From: Anaerosporomusa subterranea
GTDB taxonomy: Bacteria; Bacillota; Negativicutes; Sporomusales; Acetonemataceae
Direction: 5' to 3'
Assembly (NCBI RefSeq): GCF_001611555.1
Contig: NZ_LSGP01000017.1
Coordinates: 558,001-622,000 of the forward strand
Length of the DNA: 64,000 nucleotides
Positions 34,117-43,932 of this stretch are shown in pieces. The notes beneath the pieces are model-generated. The model saw only the letters and a program-made list of their open reading frames with translations, was not told the origin of the DNA and ran no database searches. The position numbers and the translations under genes are program-made. Positions within the stretch are counted from its first letter, which is position 1. Every line of letters begins with the position of its first letter.

Positions 34117-35797
34117 GAAAACTATAGCTAAACTTTTAATTGTAATTTCTATACTTTTAATACCTTCTGTTATTTATATTTTATATAAAAAACCACAAGA
34201 AACTAAAACAATAATACGAGTAGAAAAACCAATACCAGTGTTATCGTATTCCGACAAAGTGTATCTTCCGTATGAGAATTTCCGCTATATTGATCAGTCG
34301 CAAGAGATAAGCCGTCTCTATGGAGAAGGGACAGAATTTATTGACCCCTGGTTAGAGGGTACTGCGATAATTACAGCATTTAATAACGGTTATAGAAACA
34401 ATGATTCCAATAGCTATGTAGCTGGATTGAAAAGATTGGATAAGGTTTTAGCAGTATTTGATAAAAAGGGTGCTTGGCCTCATCCCCAGTATGGGAGTTA
34501 TCCTGATGGATGGGTTAGTTCTATGGATGCACCTGTCATAGCTTTATGCAGTCAAGCCGCCTACGAAATTACAGGAGAAAAAAAGTACATCGAGTATCGT
34601 GAGAGAATTGTTCGACATATGCTGAAAACTGTAAAAGAGGGCTCATTTATCCTTCCACTAAAAAACGGGACACAGTGGTTAGCAGAATATGCATACCCAT
34701 TATCAACAGAAGAAAATGAGTATTATGTTCTGAATGGCTTCTTAGTAGGATTGCAATCTATTTTGATGCTGGCAAATGCAACTGCAGATGAAGAATTATA
34801 CGCTACTTATGACAAAGCATTATTAGCATATAAGAAGTTAGCGCCGGGCTATTGGTATAAGAGCTTTGATTGGTCGTATTATATGTTAAATCCTTTAACA
34901 ATAATTGAACCCCATTATATGATATATGAGACTAAACAACTGGACGCTTTATATACTTTGCATTCTGATAATTTTTATGATGAAGAAGCCACTAAACATA
35001 GAATAGCTCTGACTAAAATTCTACCACTATACGCTGTAGATAATCAGTACTATCTATTGCGTGCTGGCGCTCCTCATCCTTATTACATTGATATTTTCCT
35101 CAATACCATTGAATTTTATGACGATCAAGGTAATATAACGGGTACGATAAAATCCAATAGAACGGGATCTTTTTTTGAACGAGCATTTATGCAAGGAAGT
35201 ATTCCTGCCAATACTAAAGGTTATCACATGTATTCCCATAATGGTTCTGACGCAAAAAAATATTACTTATTTTCTGCACCAATTAGACAAATAAAATCTG
35301 ACGATCAGTTAAAACCTTCCAAGATTGATTACACTACGAATGGTTTTAATGATGCTATACCTGTAGCAAAGAATGAATTCTCATTAAAACGAGAAGTTTC
35401 TAGTTCTGATGAGGGTACTATAGTTATAGAATTGGACAAGCCTTTACAAAAAAGTGTTGATTCTTTCTGGGGGATAGAAATAACTTCAGCAGAAGAGGCG
35501 CTAGTATATATTGTTTTATTTGATAATCAAGGAAATACGGCACACAGATATTATAGGCCGCTTGTTCAAGGAAAGAACCTTTTGCTATTGCACAGTTTAG
35601 GCTTTAATAATTTTGAAAACTTAAAGGGCGATATTAATAAAGTCCGGATAAGTATATTTACAGAGACGGAAGTTAATAAACACAATAAATCAGATTGGAT
35701 GGTAGAGATAAATGGTGTATACAATTATCCTACATCAGCATCTGCTTTTATGCATCTGAAAGGTCATCCTGACTTAATTATAAATGAGCAAAAGTAA
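34109..35797 (+). CDS. Membrane-anchored glucuronyl C5-epimerase-like protein
   Basis: This 562-residue protein has one N-terminal membrane anchor (about 5-27), so the bulk faces the periplasm. Residues about 130-290 resemble the C-terminal domain of D-glucuronyl C5-epimerases. GWVSSMDAPVIALCSQAAYEITG matches the conserved helix, QWLAEYAYP matches the EEYP catalytic loop, YYVLNGFLVGLQSI matches FVLNGF, and IEPHYMIYETKQLDALY matches the YHTTHINQL region. The remaining 250 residues are beta-rich and unassigned. C5-epimerases act on uronic acids inside a finished polymer (heparan, alginate). Overlap with wzx puts it in the O-antigen operon, where the likely substrate is a diacetamido hexuronic acid. 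That substrate is inference; remote relatives that only bind polysaccharide cannot be excluded. Confidence 0.65.
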   Translation: MHKKTIAKLLIVISILLIPSVIYILYKKPQETKTIIRVEKPIPVLSYSDKVYLPYENFRYIDQSQEISRLYGEGTEFIDPWLEGTAIITAFNNGYRNNDSNSYVAGLKRLDKVLAVFDKKGAWPHPQYGSYPDGWVSSMDAPVIALCSQAAYEITGEKKYIEYRERIVRHMLKTVKEGSFILPLKNGTQWLAEYAYPLSTEENEYYVLNGFLVGLQSILMLANATADEELYATYDKALLAYKKLAPGYWYKSFDWSYYMLNPLTIIEPHYMIYETKQLDALYTLHSDNFYDEEATKHRIALTKILPLYAVDNQYYLLRAGAPHPYYIDIFLNTIEFYDDQGNITGTIKSNRTGSFFERAFMQGSIPANTKGYHMYSHNGSDAKKYYLFSAPIRQIKSDDQLKPSKIDYTTNGFNDAIPVAKNEFSLKREVSSSDEGTIVIELDKPLQKSVDSFWGIEITSAEEALVYIVLFDNQGNTAHRYYRPLVQGKNLLLLHSLGFNNFENLKGDINKVRISIFTETEVNKHNKSDWMVEINGVYNYPTSASAFMHLKGHPDLIINEQK

Positions 35798-35840
35798 ATA
35801 ACTTTGCTAAACTGACAAGGGGTAGGAGTGCGAGCGGCGA

Positions 35841-36455
35841 ATGGTTGTTATCATTGATTATGGCATAGGCAATGTCGGTTCAATATTAAATATGCTCAAA
35901 CATATCGGCAAAGCTGCAACAATATCGTCAGATCCGGAAGTAATCGGTAATGGGAATAAGTTAATACTACCAGGGGTTGGAGCATTCGACACTGGTATGA
36001 GAAACTTAGGTGATCGACAACTAGTCAATTTATTAAATAAGGTTGTTGTTGAAGACAAAAAACCAATATTGGGAATATGCCTGGGGATGCAGATTCTCGG
36101 AACAGGAAGTGAGGAAGGTGAACTTCCAGGTCTTGGGTGGATTAATTTCTCTAATGTTAAATTTAGGCATGAGCGAGGCAGTGAATTAAAATTACCGCAT
36201 ATGGGATGGAATTTAGTTGGAATGCAAAAAAAATCTCCGCTCTTAGAGGGGTTGGATGAAAAGACTCGTTTTTACTTTGTCCACAGTTACCATGCATTAT
36301 GTTTAGATAAGTCGGATGAGTTACTAACAACTAATTATGGCTATTCCTTCATATCTGCTGTACAAAAGGATAATATTTATGGAGTTCAATTTCACCCTGA
36401 AAAGAGCCATAAGTTCGGTATGCAGTTACTAAAGAATTTTGTGGAGAGATGTTAG
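35841..36455 (+). CDS. hisH2: HisH-like glutamine amidotransferase for sugar amidation
   Basis: This 204-residue class I glutaminase has the start VVIIDYGIGNVGSILNMLKH, the Cys nucleophile in LGICLGMQILG and the His/Glu pair in FHPEKSHKFG. It resembles HisH of histidine synthesis, but no other his genes are near. Together with the HisF-like and WbpG-like genes it forms the trio that in P. aeruginosa supplies ammonia to convert an acetamido to an acetamidino group on UDP-ManNAc3NAcA. An AGGAG-like ribosome site lies upstream. Confidence 0.9.
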   Translation: MVVIIDYGIGNVGSILNMLKHIGKAATISSDPEVIGNGNKLILPGVGAFDTGMRNLGDRQLVNLLNKVVVEDKKPILGICLGMQILGTGSEEGELPGLGWINFSNVKFRHERGSELKLPHMGWNLVGMQKKSPLLEGLDEKTRFYFVHSYHALCLDKSDELLTTNYGYSFISAVQKDNIYGVQFHPEKSHKFGMQLLKNFVERC

Positions 36456-36456
36456 T

Positions 36457-37227
36457 ATGTATTTGCGTCCAAGGGTCATTCCTTGTCTGTTACTAAAGAA
36501 TAATGGATTAGTCAAGACAGTTAAATTTAAGGATCCAAGATATTTAGGAGATCCTATTAATGCTGTACGCATATTTAATGAAAAATATGTGGATGAGTTA
36601 GCCATTTTGGATATTGTTGCGACGAAGGAAAAACGAAGCCCGAATCTGGAACTATTATCCCGCATAGCGGCAGAAGCTTTTATGCCGATGTGTTACGGCG
36701 GCGGTATAAGCACCCTTGATGAAGTAAAAATCATTTTAGGAATGGGGTTTGAGAAAGTAGTTATTAACACTAGTGCAGTAAAAAATCCAATGTTAATACA
36801 AGAAGCCAGTGGGCATTTTGGAAGCCAAAGTATTGTAGTATCAATAGATGTAAAGAAAAACTTTTTTGGAAAGTATCGGGCATATATTAATTGTGGAGAA
36901 GTTGCTACGGATTATGATCCCGCTGAACTAGCACGCAAAGTTGAACAGTTAGGCGCGGGCGAGATATTTCTAAATTCTATTGATAAAGACGGCACTATGA
37001 GTGGATATGATTTAGGATTGATAAAAAAAGTATCGGAGTCAGTTGGTATACCGGTGATTGCATGTGGCGGAGCTAGAAATGTGGATGATTTATCAATGGC
37101 TTTGCATAACGGTAAGGCAGACGCAATGGCCGCAGGCAGTATGTTTGTTTATTATGGTAAGCATAAAGCAGTCCTGATTACCTTTCCAAACGAAGAAGAA
37201 TTAATTAAAGCAGGTGTATTTACATGA
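36457..37227 (+). CDS. hisF2: HisF-like cyclase subunit for sugar amidation
   Basis: This 256-residue TIM barrel related to HisF reads MYLRPRVIPCLLLKNNGLVKT, with INAVRIFNEKYVDELAILDI and MCYGGGISTLDE. The terminal phosphate-binding IPVIACGGARNVDD is also seen. In the amidation trio it is thought to channel ammonia from HisH2 to the PP-loop enzyme. The ATG at 36457 follows the HisH stop by one base and has GGAGAG upstream; a GTG at 36439 would overlap HisH and is less likely. Its stop overlaps the next start (ATGA). Confidence 0.9.
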   Translation: MYLRPRVIPCLLLKNNGLVKTVKFKDPRYLGDPINAVRIFNEKYVDELAILDIVATKEKRSPNLELLSRIAAEAFMPMCYGGGISTLDEVKIILGMGFEKVVINTSAVKNPMLIQEASGHFGSQSIVVSIDVKKNFFGKYRAYINCGEVATDYDPAELARKVEQLGAGEIFLNSIDKDGTMSGYDLGLIKKVSESVGIPVIACGGARNVDDLSMALHNGKADAMAAGSMFVYYGKHKAVLITFPNEEELIKAGVFT

Positions 37228-38333
37228 AGGAATATCAAGTTTGTAATCGTTGCATAATGGATACCAGTGATTCTGAGATTACTTTTGATGAATATGGGGT
37301 TTGTAATCATTGTCGGAACTTTGATGAAAATATCAGGCCGCGCTGGTTTCCAAACGAACAAGGTCAGCAAATGTTGTTGAGTATTGTCGAGAAGATTAAA
37401 CAGGAGAATAAAAATAATGATTATGACTGCATAATTGGTCTTAGTGGTGGTGTAGATAGCTCTTTCTTAGCATATAAAGCTGTTCAGATGGGGTTAAGAC
37501 TCTTAGCTGTTCATGTTGATGCAGGTTGGAATTCTGAGATTGCGGTACGTAATATTGAGAATATCTGCAAAAAACTTAATATCGACTTATATACACATGT
37601 TGTTGATTGGGAAGAAGTAGCTGAAGTTCAACGAGCGTTCTTGCTGTCTGGAGTAGCAAATCAGGATACGCCACAAGATCATGCGTTTTTTGCGGGTTTA
37701 TATAATTATGCAGTGAAAAATAATGTCAAGTATGTATTAAGCGGATTGAATTTTGCAACCGAAGGCATTCTCCCTGCTTCATGGGGTTATATGGCCATGG
37801 ATTTAAAGCAGGTAGAAGGGATATATGATCGGTTCGGACGTAAGCCGCTGAAGACATTTCCTAAGGTAAGCTTATTTAAATACCTAGTATACTATCCATA
37901 TATAAAAGGGATGAAAGTAATTGCTCCCTTGAACTATATGCCCTATGATAAAGACGAGGCTATAAAGATTATGGCTAAAGAATTTTCGTGGCAATATTAC
38001 GGTGGAAAACATTTTGAATCTAGGTTTACAAAATTCTTCCAAGCATATTATTTGCCTGCTAAATTTGGTTATGACAAACGTCGAGCTCACCTATCCAGTT
38101 TAATAGTATCAGGACAACTAACGCGCCAGGAAGCTCTAATAGAAATTGAGAAAGAGTTATATCCAATTGAACAATTGCAAGAAGATAAAGAATATGTTCT
38201 TAAGAAACTGGATTTAACGACTCAAGAATTTGATGAAATAATGAAAAGTCCTAACAAAACGTTTAGAGACTATCCTTCCAACCATTACTTGTTAGAAAAA
38301 CTAAGAACTATTCGTGGTTTGCTAAAAAAATAA
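37224..38333 (+). CDS. wbpG: N-acetyl sugar amidotransferase (WbpG-like)
   Basis: This PP-loop ATP pyrophosphatase of 369 residues has IIGLSGGVDSSFLAYKAVQMG. The N-terminal cysteines in VCNRCIMDTSD and VCNHCRNF look like a zinc site. The family (WbpG, PseA, LegX) turns N-acetyl into N-acetimidoyl groups on nucleotide-activated sugars, using ATP and ammonia from HisH2. HisH, HisF and WbpG are translationally coupled here, so the three form one functional unit. The likely substrate is UDP-ManNAc3NAcA or UDP-GlcNAc3NAcA made by genes in the same operon. Confidence 0.9.
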   Translation: MKEYQVCNRCIMDTSDSEITFDEYGVCNHCRNFDENIRPRWFPNEQGQQMLLSIVEKIKQENKNNDYDCIIGLSGGVDSSFLAYKAVQMGLRLLAVHVDAGWNSEIAVRNIENICKKLNIDLYTHVVDWEEVAEVQRAFLLSGVANQDTPQDHAFFAGLYNYAVKNNVKYVLSGLNFATEGILPASWGYMAMDLKQVEGIYDRFGRKPLKTFPKVSLFKYLVYYPYIKGMKVIAPLNYMPYDKDEAIKIMAKEFSWQYYGGKHFESRFTKFFQAYYLPAKFGYDKRRAHLSSLIVSGQLTRQEALIEIEKELYPIEQLQEDKEYVLKKLDLTTQEFDEIMKSPNKTFRDYPSNHYLLEKLRTIRGLLKK

Positions 38334-38334
38334 T

Positions 38335-39600
38335 ATGATTATGAAAATATCATATAATCGACTTGCCTTAATATGCAGTTTGTTTTTGTTTAAAATTTGC
38401 TTAGATGTATCATGTTATCTTACCAGTCCGTCATTCGGAGAATATGCACCAATAATTCAAATATCTTTGCTCAAGATAATGGAATCATATTTTTTACTGC
38501 TTATTATGGCTATTATCTTACCGGTAGATGGTTCGAAGTTTTATAGTTTTGTTTTAGGGCTATTCGTTATTTTTTCTGTAATACCTCACTTAACTATATA
38601 TGGATTATCCGATCAATCAAGAGTATGGGTATATACAATTGAAAGCTTCTGGGTAATATTGTCTTTATGGTTTCGTAAAAGTGTTTTTGCTTTTAGGGTA
38701 TATAAAATATATAGTACTAAAGAATTTAACGCCATTCTTCTTTTGGGAGGACTCATTTGCCTAGAATATTCTGTATTTGTTTTGGTTATAACGGGTTCAT
38801 TTAATCTTTTCGATCTAACTAAAGTGTACGATGTGAGAATGGCTTATAAAAATCTTCAATTGCCGTTTGTACGCTATATATTGAATTGGACGGCATTGGT
38901 GATTATTCCCTTATTAGTTTCATATTTCCTCACAAAGAACCGACTTTTTTATTGTTTGCTGATGCTAGGGATGCAATTTCTACTTTTTTCAGCTACAGGA
39001 AACAAGAGCTACTTGATGAGCATATTTTTTGTGCTGGCAGCTAGAAAAATAGTAGAGCATAAGCGAAGTATAGTTTATTTATCTAATAGTTTAAGTGCCA
39101 TACTGATAGCTAGCATACTATCTTTTTATTTGTTTGATGATGAGTGGTTGTCATATTTACTTAGCAACCGGCCATTTATTTTACCTGCTAAAATATCTTT
39201 CGAATATTATCAGTTTTTTTCGCAAGAACAGTTAGTTTTTTTGTCGCATAGTATATTCAGCTCTTTCGTTAATTATCCTTATAGTTTAGAGCCGATGTAT
39301 CTACTCGGGCAAATATTCTATAATAATGAAAGAGTAGCCGCAAATACGGGTATGGTTGCTGATGCGTATATGAACTTTGGTTTTTTAGGAGTATTACTGG
39401 TACTAGTGCTGTTCTTTTTTGTGTTAACATTAATCCAAGTTTTGATATCTCAAAAAGATATGAAAATAGCAATTGGGGCAATATTACTGCCAATATTCTT
39501 CCTTTTTGAAGCTCCATTTTTGACTGCATTTCTAACTGGAGGATTAGGTTTTGCTATTTTAATATTATTTTTATTGCCAAATAGAAGTATAGCTAAATAG
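38335..39600 (+). CDS. wzy: O-antigen polymerase-like membrane protein (Wzy)
   Basis: This highly hydrophobic 421-residue protein has about 11-12 helices and a large loop near residues 260-330, rich in Tyr and Asn (SFVNYPYSLEPMYLLGQIFYNN). ANTGMVADAYMNFGFLG near the C-terminus is a common pattern in Wzy-type polymerases. Wzy proteins share little sequence, so the call rests on topology, AT-rich codon use and location between wbpG and wbpH-like genes in an operon with wzx and wzz. It starts one base after the wbpG-like stop, with only a weak ribosome site. Confidence 0.75.
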   Translation: MIMKISYNRLALICSLFLFKICLDVSCYLTSPSFGEYAPIIQISLLKIMESYFLLLIMAIILPVDGSKFYSFVLGLFVIFSVIPHLTIYGLSDQSRVWVYTIESFWVILSLWFRKSVFAFRVYKIYSTKEFNAILLLGGLICLEYSVFVLVITGSFNLFDLTKVYDVRMAYKNLQLPFVRYILNWTALVIIPLLVSYFLTKNRLFYCLLMLGMQFLLFSATGNKSYLMSIFFVLAARKIVEHKRSIVYLSNSLSAILIASILSFYLFDDEWLSYLLSNRPFILPAKISFEYYQFFSQEQLVFLSHSIFSSFVNYPYSLEPMYLLGQIFYNNERVAANTGMVADAYMNFGFLGVLLVLVLFFFVLTLIQVLISQKDMKIAIGAILLPIFFLFEAPFLTAFLTGGLGFAILILFLLPNRSIAK

Positions 39601-39615
39601 GGGTTTTTAATAAAA

Positions 39616-40680
39616 ATGAGAATAGTTCATTTAAGTTCAGTACATGGACCATTTGACACTAGGATATTTCTAAAGCAGTGCAAAAGTCTTGCTCAAGCCG
39701 GCTATGAGGTGTCCTTTGTTGTTCCCCATCATGAGGATGTAGTCATTGAAGGTGTAAGTATACATGGTATTAAACGTAGTCAAAGTCGTCTAGCTAGAAT
39801 GACCCAAGTAGTTTTAGATGTATATAAGAAAGCTTCTGAAATTAACGGCGATATTTATCATTTTCATGATCCTGAATTGATTCCTATTGGACTTGCTTTA
39901 AAGTATAAGGGCAAGAAGGTAATTTATGATTCCCATGAAGATTATCCATCGGATATTTTGTCAAAATATTGGATTCCGATTACACTTAGGAAAATTATAT
40001 CTAATCTGTTCGCACTTCTGGAAAACTATTCGGTTTCCAAGTTTGATGCGGTAGTAACAGTTCATAAGGAAATTCAACAAAGGTTTGAATTAAGGCAGAA
40101 GAAGGTAGTTGTATTACATAACTACCCAATTAGCCAGAACATTGAACCACCAGAGAACTATAGTAGGAAGCTTGTTTGGTTGGGGATGATGAATGAAATT
40201 CGGGGAAGCAAACAGATAGATCAAGCCATGACACTATGTCCTGCTGCTGAGCTTGACATCATCGGACCTTCAGCCACGAACACGTGGAATTGTAGTAGGA
40301 TTAATCTTCTCGGTAACTTTCCCTTCGAAGTTGCTCAAAAAAAAGCATCTACCTACAGGGCGGGACTTGTTACGTATCTGCCGGAACCAAACCACATAGA
40401 TGCATTACCCAATAAATTATTTGAATATATGGCGTTGGGCATTCCTGTAATTGCTTCTGACTTCCCTAAGTGGCGTCAAATTGTTGAAGATGCACAATGC
40501 GGTATTTTGGTAGACCCAACATCTCCAGAGGCATTAGCGGAAGCGATGAAATGGATACTGGAGCATCCGGAAGAAACGCGACTAATGGGCGAGAATGGAA
40601 AGCAAGCGGTGTTACAGAAATATAGCTGGTCGGCAGAGAAAGCTAAGCTATTAAAACTATATAAGGAGATTTCCGAGTGA
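39616..40680 (+). CDS. wbpH: Glycosyltransferase family 4 (WbpH-like)
   Basis: This 354-residue GT-B transferase opens with MRIVHLSSVHGPFDTRIFLKQ, a start typical of the WbpH group. YHFHDPELIPIGL and VIYDSHEDYPSDIL follow. The donor half has LPNKLFEYMALGIPVIASDFP. In P. aeruginosa, WbpH lies between WbpG and WbpI and is proposed to transfer a diacetamido uronic acid; the same gene order here supports that role. It overlaps the next start by four bases. Confidence 0.85.
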   Translation: MRIVHLSSVHGPFDTRIFLKQCKSLAQAGYEVSFVVPHHEDVVIEGVSIHGIKRSQSRLARMTQVVLDVYKKASEINGDIYHFHDPELIPIGLALKYKGKKVIYDSHEDYPSDILSKYWIPITLRKIISNLFALLENYSVSKFDAVVTVHKEIQQRFELRQKKVVVLHNYPISQNIEPPENYSRKLVWLGMMNEIRGSKQIDQAMTLCPAAELDIIGPSATNTWNCSRINLLGNFPFEVAQKKASTYRAGLVTYLPEPNHIDALPNKLFEYMALGIPVIASDFPKWRQIVEDAQCGILVDPTSPEALAEAMKWILEHPEETRLMGENGKQAVLQKYSWSAEKAKLLKLYKEISE

Positions 40681-41798
40681 AGATACTTACAGTAATCGGT
40701 GCTCGTCCACAATTTATTAAAGCGGCGGCTGTATCGAGAGCCATAGAGGAACATAACCGAAAAGGAATGCAGCCTTCCATTTCAGAAGTGATTGTCCATA
40801 CCGGACAGCATTACGATCATAATATGTCTGATATATTTTTTGAAGAAATGAAAATTCCCAGACCAAACTATTCGCTTGGCATCGGGGCGGCATCTCACGG
40901 TGCTATGACAGGCCGGATGCTTGAGAAAATTGAAGAGGTATTAGTTCAGGAAAAGCCGGATGTAGTTTTGGTCTATGGTGATACAAATTCAACTCTGGCT
41001 GGAGCGCTGGCTGCTTCAAAACTATCATTTCCTGTGGCTCATGTTGAAGCTGGTCTTCGCTCAATGAACTTCAGAATGCCGGAGGAGCAGAACCGAATTC
41101 TTGTTGATAGAATTTCAACCTGGCTGTTTTGCCCTACTGACCACGCGATTCAAAACTTAAATAATGAAGGTTTTAGCAATTTTATAGGCAAACAAAGCAA
41201 CTCTCCAAAGGTGGTTAATACAGGAGATGTAATGTGTGATGCAGTCAGGTATTACATCTTACATGCAAAGCCGTCTGAGAAGATTCATGCGCTGATTGAT
41301 AATCATAAATGCTTTTACTTGTCTACTATCCACCGTGCGGAGAATACCGATGACAGAAACAGACTGGAAAGCATCATAAAGGCTTTAGACGAAATCGCTG
41401 CTGATATTTCCGTTGTACTGCCATTGCATCCCCGAACACGTAATTTGCTAGATGAATACGGTCTTTTTCCAAAGCAAATTGAAATTATCGAACCAGTAGG
41501 TTACTTTGACATGCTAACGCTGTTAAGTCGATGCAAGGCGGTGTTCACTGATAGCGGCGGACTGCAAAAAGAGTCTTATTTTCTTCATAAGCCGTGCGTA
41601 ACCCTGCGTGATGAAACCGAATGGGTTGAATTAGTAACTCATGGGTATAACGTGCTTTGCGGGGCGGACAAGCACCGGATTATTGAGGCAGAAAAAGGCT
41701 TTATCAATTCCAGTATAGACTGGAATAGCCAATTATATGGGGAGGGCCATGCTGCCGCAAAAATCATTAACGAGGTAATTCGGGGCTATCTGAGCTAG
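40677..41798 (+). CDS. wbpI: UDP-2,3-diacetamido-glucuronate 2-epimerase (WbpI-like)
   Basis: This 373-residue non-hydrolysing epimerase converts UDP-GlcNAc3NAcA to UDP-ManNAc3NAc[22 protein letters not shown] at the N-terminus, [34 protein letters not shown] and HVEAGLRS are shared with WecB, but the [12 protein letters not shown] and [13 protein letters not shown] forms are those of WbpI rather than WecB. The GTG start overlaps the WbpH-like stop. With wbpA, B, D and E upstream it completes the UDP-ManNAc3NAcA pathway within one operon. Confidence 0.88.
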   Translation: MKILTVIGARPQFIKAAAVSRAIEEHNRKGMQPSISEVIVHTGQHYDHNMSDIFFEEMKIPRPNYSLGIGAASHGAMTGRMLEKIEEVLVQEKPDVVLVYGDTNSTLAGALAASKLSFPVAHVEAGLRSMNFRMPEEQNRILVDRISTWLFCPTDHAIQNLNNEGFSNFIGKQSNSPKVVNTGDVMCDAVRYYILHAKPSEKIHALIDNHKCFYLSTIHRAENTDDRNRLESIIKALDEIAADISVVLPLHPRTRNLLDEYGLFPKQIEIIEPVGYFDMLTLLSRCKAVFTDSGGLQKESYFLHKPCVTLRDETEWVELVTHGYNVLCGADKHRIIEAEKGFINSSIDWNSQLYGEGHAAAKIINEVIRGYLS

Positions 41799-41818
41799 GT
41801 GTCCGAGGGGGTTGTGTC

Positions 41819-42394
41819 ATGGAGAACGATCAGTACTATATGCATCCAAGCGCAATCGTAGAGCCGGGAGTGAGCATTGGAGACGGGACGAGAGTGTGGG
41901 CTTTTACTCACATCTTGCCCGGAGTTATAATCGGCAGTGATTGCAACATTTGTGACCATGTATTTGTCGAAACCGGTGTGAGCATTGGAAACCGGGTCAC
42001 TATTAAGTGCGGCATTTACTTGTGGGAAGGAGTAGTCATACAGGATGATGTCTTCTTAGGCCCCAATGTTGTATTTACGAATGATAAGCGACCACGAAGC
42101 AAGCAATATCCTACAGAGTTTTTACAAACTGTAATCAAACAAGGAGCAAGCATTGGTGCCAATTCAACTATTCTTCCAGGCATATCTATTGGAAGGTATG
42201 CGATGGTTGGCGCCGGTACCGTAGTGACACGTAACGTCCCAGATTACGGATTGGTCTTTGGCAATCCTGGGCGCTTAGTTGGTTGGGTATGCCGCTGTGG
42301 GGAACGAATAGACGCATCATCTGACCATTCTAGCCTTCAGTGTTCCTGTGGTCTATATTATTCTATAAGCTCAGATGGTGTAATAGAGGAGTAA
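41819..42394 (+). CDS. dTDP-3-amino-3,6-dideoxyhexose N-acetyltransferase (FdtC/QdtC-like)
   Basis: This left-handed beta-helix acetyltransferase of 191 residues has hexapeptide turns such as [29 protein letters not shown] and [20 protein letters not shown]. It ends with a cysteine-rich tail ([16 protein letters not shown]). It is related to the WbpD-like protein at 30816, but the next two genes are the 3,4-ketoisomerase and 3-aminotransferase of the dTDP-3-amino-3,6-dideoxy sugar pathway. It is therefore probably the last enzyme of that route, acetylating Fuc3N or Qui3N. Which sugar is made cannot be told from sequence. Confidence 0.8.
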   Translation: MENDQYYMHPSAIVEPGVSIGDGTRVWAFTHILPGVIIGSDCNICDHVFVETGVSIGNRVTIKCGIYLWEGVVIQDDVFLGPNVVFTNDKRPRSKQYPTEFLQTVIKQGASIGANSTILPGISIGRYAMVGAGTVVTRNVPDYGLVFGNPGRLVGWVCRCGERIDASSDHSSLQCSCGLYYSISSDGVIEE

Positions 42395-42397
42395 AAG

Positions 42398-42814
42398 ATG
42401 AGTATTCAGGATTGCAGCATTATCAAATTGCCTAAGATTGTAGATTCTCGTGGTAATCTAAGCTTTATTGAGGGTGGAAGACACATTCCGTTTGCAATTA
42501 AGCGGATTTACTACTTATACGATATTCCCTCCGCAGGAACTCGAGGAGAACATGCTCATAAAGAATTGTGTCAGCTAATCATCGCTATTTCGGGAAGCTT
42601 TGACATTCTTATTGACGATGGGTCAAATAGAAAAACCTTAACATTAAATGAGCCCAATGAAGGCTTATTTATCACTAATATGATTTGGCGTGAAATAACG
42701 AACTTCTCAAAAGACGCGGTATGCATGGTCCTGGCATCTGAATACTACGATGAAAATGACTACTTTCGAACGTATGAGGATTTTCTAAAGGCAGCTAAGG
42801 GGGAAGAGGATTGA
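42398..42814 (+). CDS. dTDP-4-keto-6-deoxyglucose 3,4-ketoisomerase (FdtA/QdtA-like)
   Basis: This 138-residue cupin of the WxcM/FdtA family moves the keto group from C4 to C3 of dTDP-4-keto-6-deoxyglucose. [17 protein letters not shown] and [20 protein letters not shown] hold the two active-site His. It sits between acetyltransferase and aminotransferase genes; its stop overlaps the TTG start of the latter. FdtA and QdtA differ in the C4 configuration they produce (galacto or gluco); I cannot assign which. The substrate comes from the RfbA and RfbB enzymes encoded at 45.8-47.8 kb. Confidence 0.88.
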   Translation: MSIQDCSIIKLPKIVDSRGNLSFIEGGRHIPFAIKRIYYLYDIPSAGTRGEHAHKELCQLIIAISGSFDILIDDGSNRKTLTLNEPNEGLFITNMIWREITNFSKDAVCMVLASEYYDENDYFRTYEDFLKAAKGEED

Positions 42815-43932
42815 AGGCAAATGTACCGTTTTTGGATATCAGCGCTTCTTATAAAGAACTGAAGGAACAGCTGGACGATGCGTATCATCGGGTCATGCAA
42901 TCAGGATGGTTTATAGCAGGCCCGGAGTTGGATGCATTCGAAAAAGAATTTGCGGATTACTGCGGGACAAAGCATTGTATTGGAGTTGGTAATGGACTCG
43001 AAGCACTGCACTTAGTACTGAGGGCATGGGGCATCGGTCCAGGAGATGAAGTAATTGTGCCTTCAAATACCTTTATCGCAACCTGGCTTGCAGTTACGTA
43101 TACAGGTGCCAGGCCAATTCCGGTGGAACCTGATGATAGAACATACAATCTCAATCCTATGAAGCTGGAAAGCGCCATTACCGCTAAAACCAAAGCGGTT
43201 ATTCCGGTTCATCTGTATGGCCAACCTGCAGATATGGATCCAATTAAGAAAATAGCCGGTAGATATTCATTAAAGGTTTTAGAGGACTCTGCTCAGGCAC
43301 ATGGAGCTAAGTACAAAGGAAAGCGGTGCGGAGGTCTGGGAGATGCCGCTGGATTCAGTTTTTATCCCGGAAAAAATCTTGGCGCGTTTGGTGATGGCGG
43401 AGCCGTAACTACTAATGATGCGGAATTGGCAAACACCATTCGCAAACTTCGCAGCTACGGTTCGGAGAAAAAGTATGTGCACGAGCTGCAAGGGTTTAAT
43501 AGCCGTCTTGATGAAATGCAGGCAGCCTTTTTACGAGTACGTCTTCCGGTTTTGGATGCATGGAATGAGCGTCGGAGGACTGTCGCTGCGTTTTATCACG
43601 ATACACTTGTACAAGTCTGTTCGGGAATTACTACTCCTCATGTGCCCAATTGGGCTGAGCCGGTTTGGCATTTATATGTAATCAGAATGCAAGAACGGGA
43701 TCAACTGAAATCTTTCCTTGATGCAGAAGGAGTTGGCAACCTGATACATTATCCAATTCCGTCGCATGAACAAGCAGCGTATGCGTATCTCGGATATGGC
43801 AAAGATGCATATCCGCTTGCGAGCTGCCAGGCGCGCGAGATTCTCAGCTTACCGATAGGTCCCCATATGATAGGGCAAGAGAAATTTGTAGTAGATGCCA
43901 TTACAAGCTTTAGGGCGAGGAGAACCAAGTAA
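42811..43932 (+). CDS. dTDP-3-keto-6-deoxyhexose aminotransferase (FdtB/QdtB-like)
   Basis: This PLP-dependent sugar aminotransferase of 373 residues opens [20 protein letters not shown]. It has [19 protein letters not shown] for the cofactor phosphate, EDSAQAHGA for the ring-binding Asp, and Lys in [15 protein letters not shown] for the Schiff base. It aminates C3 of the product of the ketoisomerase encoded just before it, with which it overlaps by four bases (TTG start). The gene packs directly against the next glycosyltransferase, whose ATG follows the stop without a gap. Confidence 0.9.
   Translation: MKANVPFLDISASYKELKEQLDDAYHRVMQSGWFIAGPELDAFEKEFADYCGTKHCIGVGNGLEALHLVLRAWGIGPGDEVIVPSNTFIATWLAVTYTGARPIPVEPDDRTYNLNPMKLESAITAKTKAVIPVHLYGQPADMDPIKKIAGRYSLKVLEDSAQAHGAKYKGKRCGGLGDAAGFSFYPGKNLGAFGDGGAVTTNDAELANTIRKLRSYGSEKKYVHELQGFNSRLDEMQAAFLRVRLPVLDAWNERRRTVAAFYHDTLVQVCSGITTPHVPNWAEPVWHLYVIRMQERDQLKSFLDAEGVGNLIHYPIPSHEQAAYAYLGYGKDAYPLASCQAREILSLPIGPHMIGQEKFVVDAITSFRARRTK

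Noticed and set aside
35841-37227. Histidine biosynthesis genes hisH and hisF
   Set aside because: They stand alone without other his genes and are coupled to a WbpG-like gene, so sugar amidation is the better reading.
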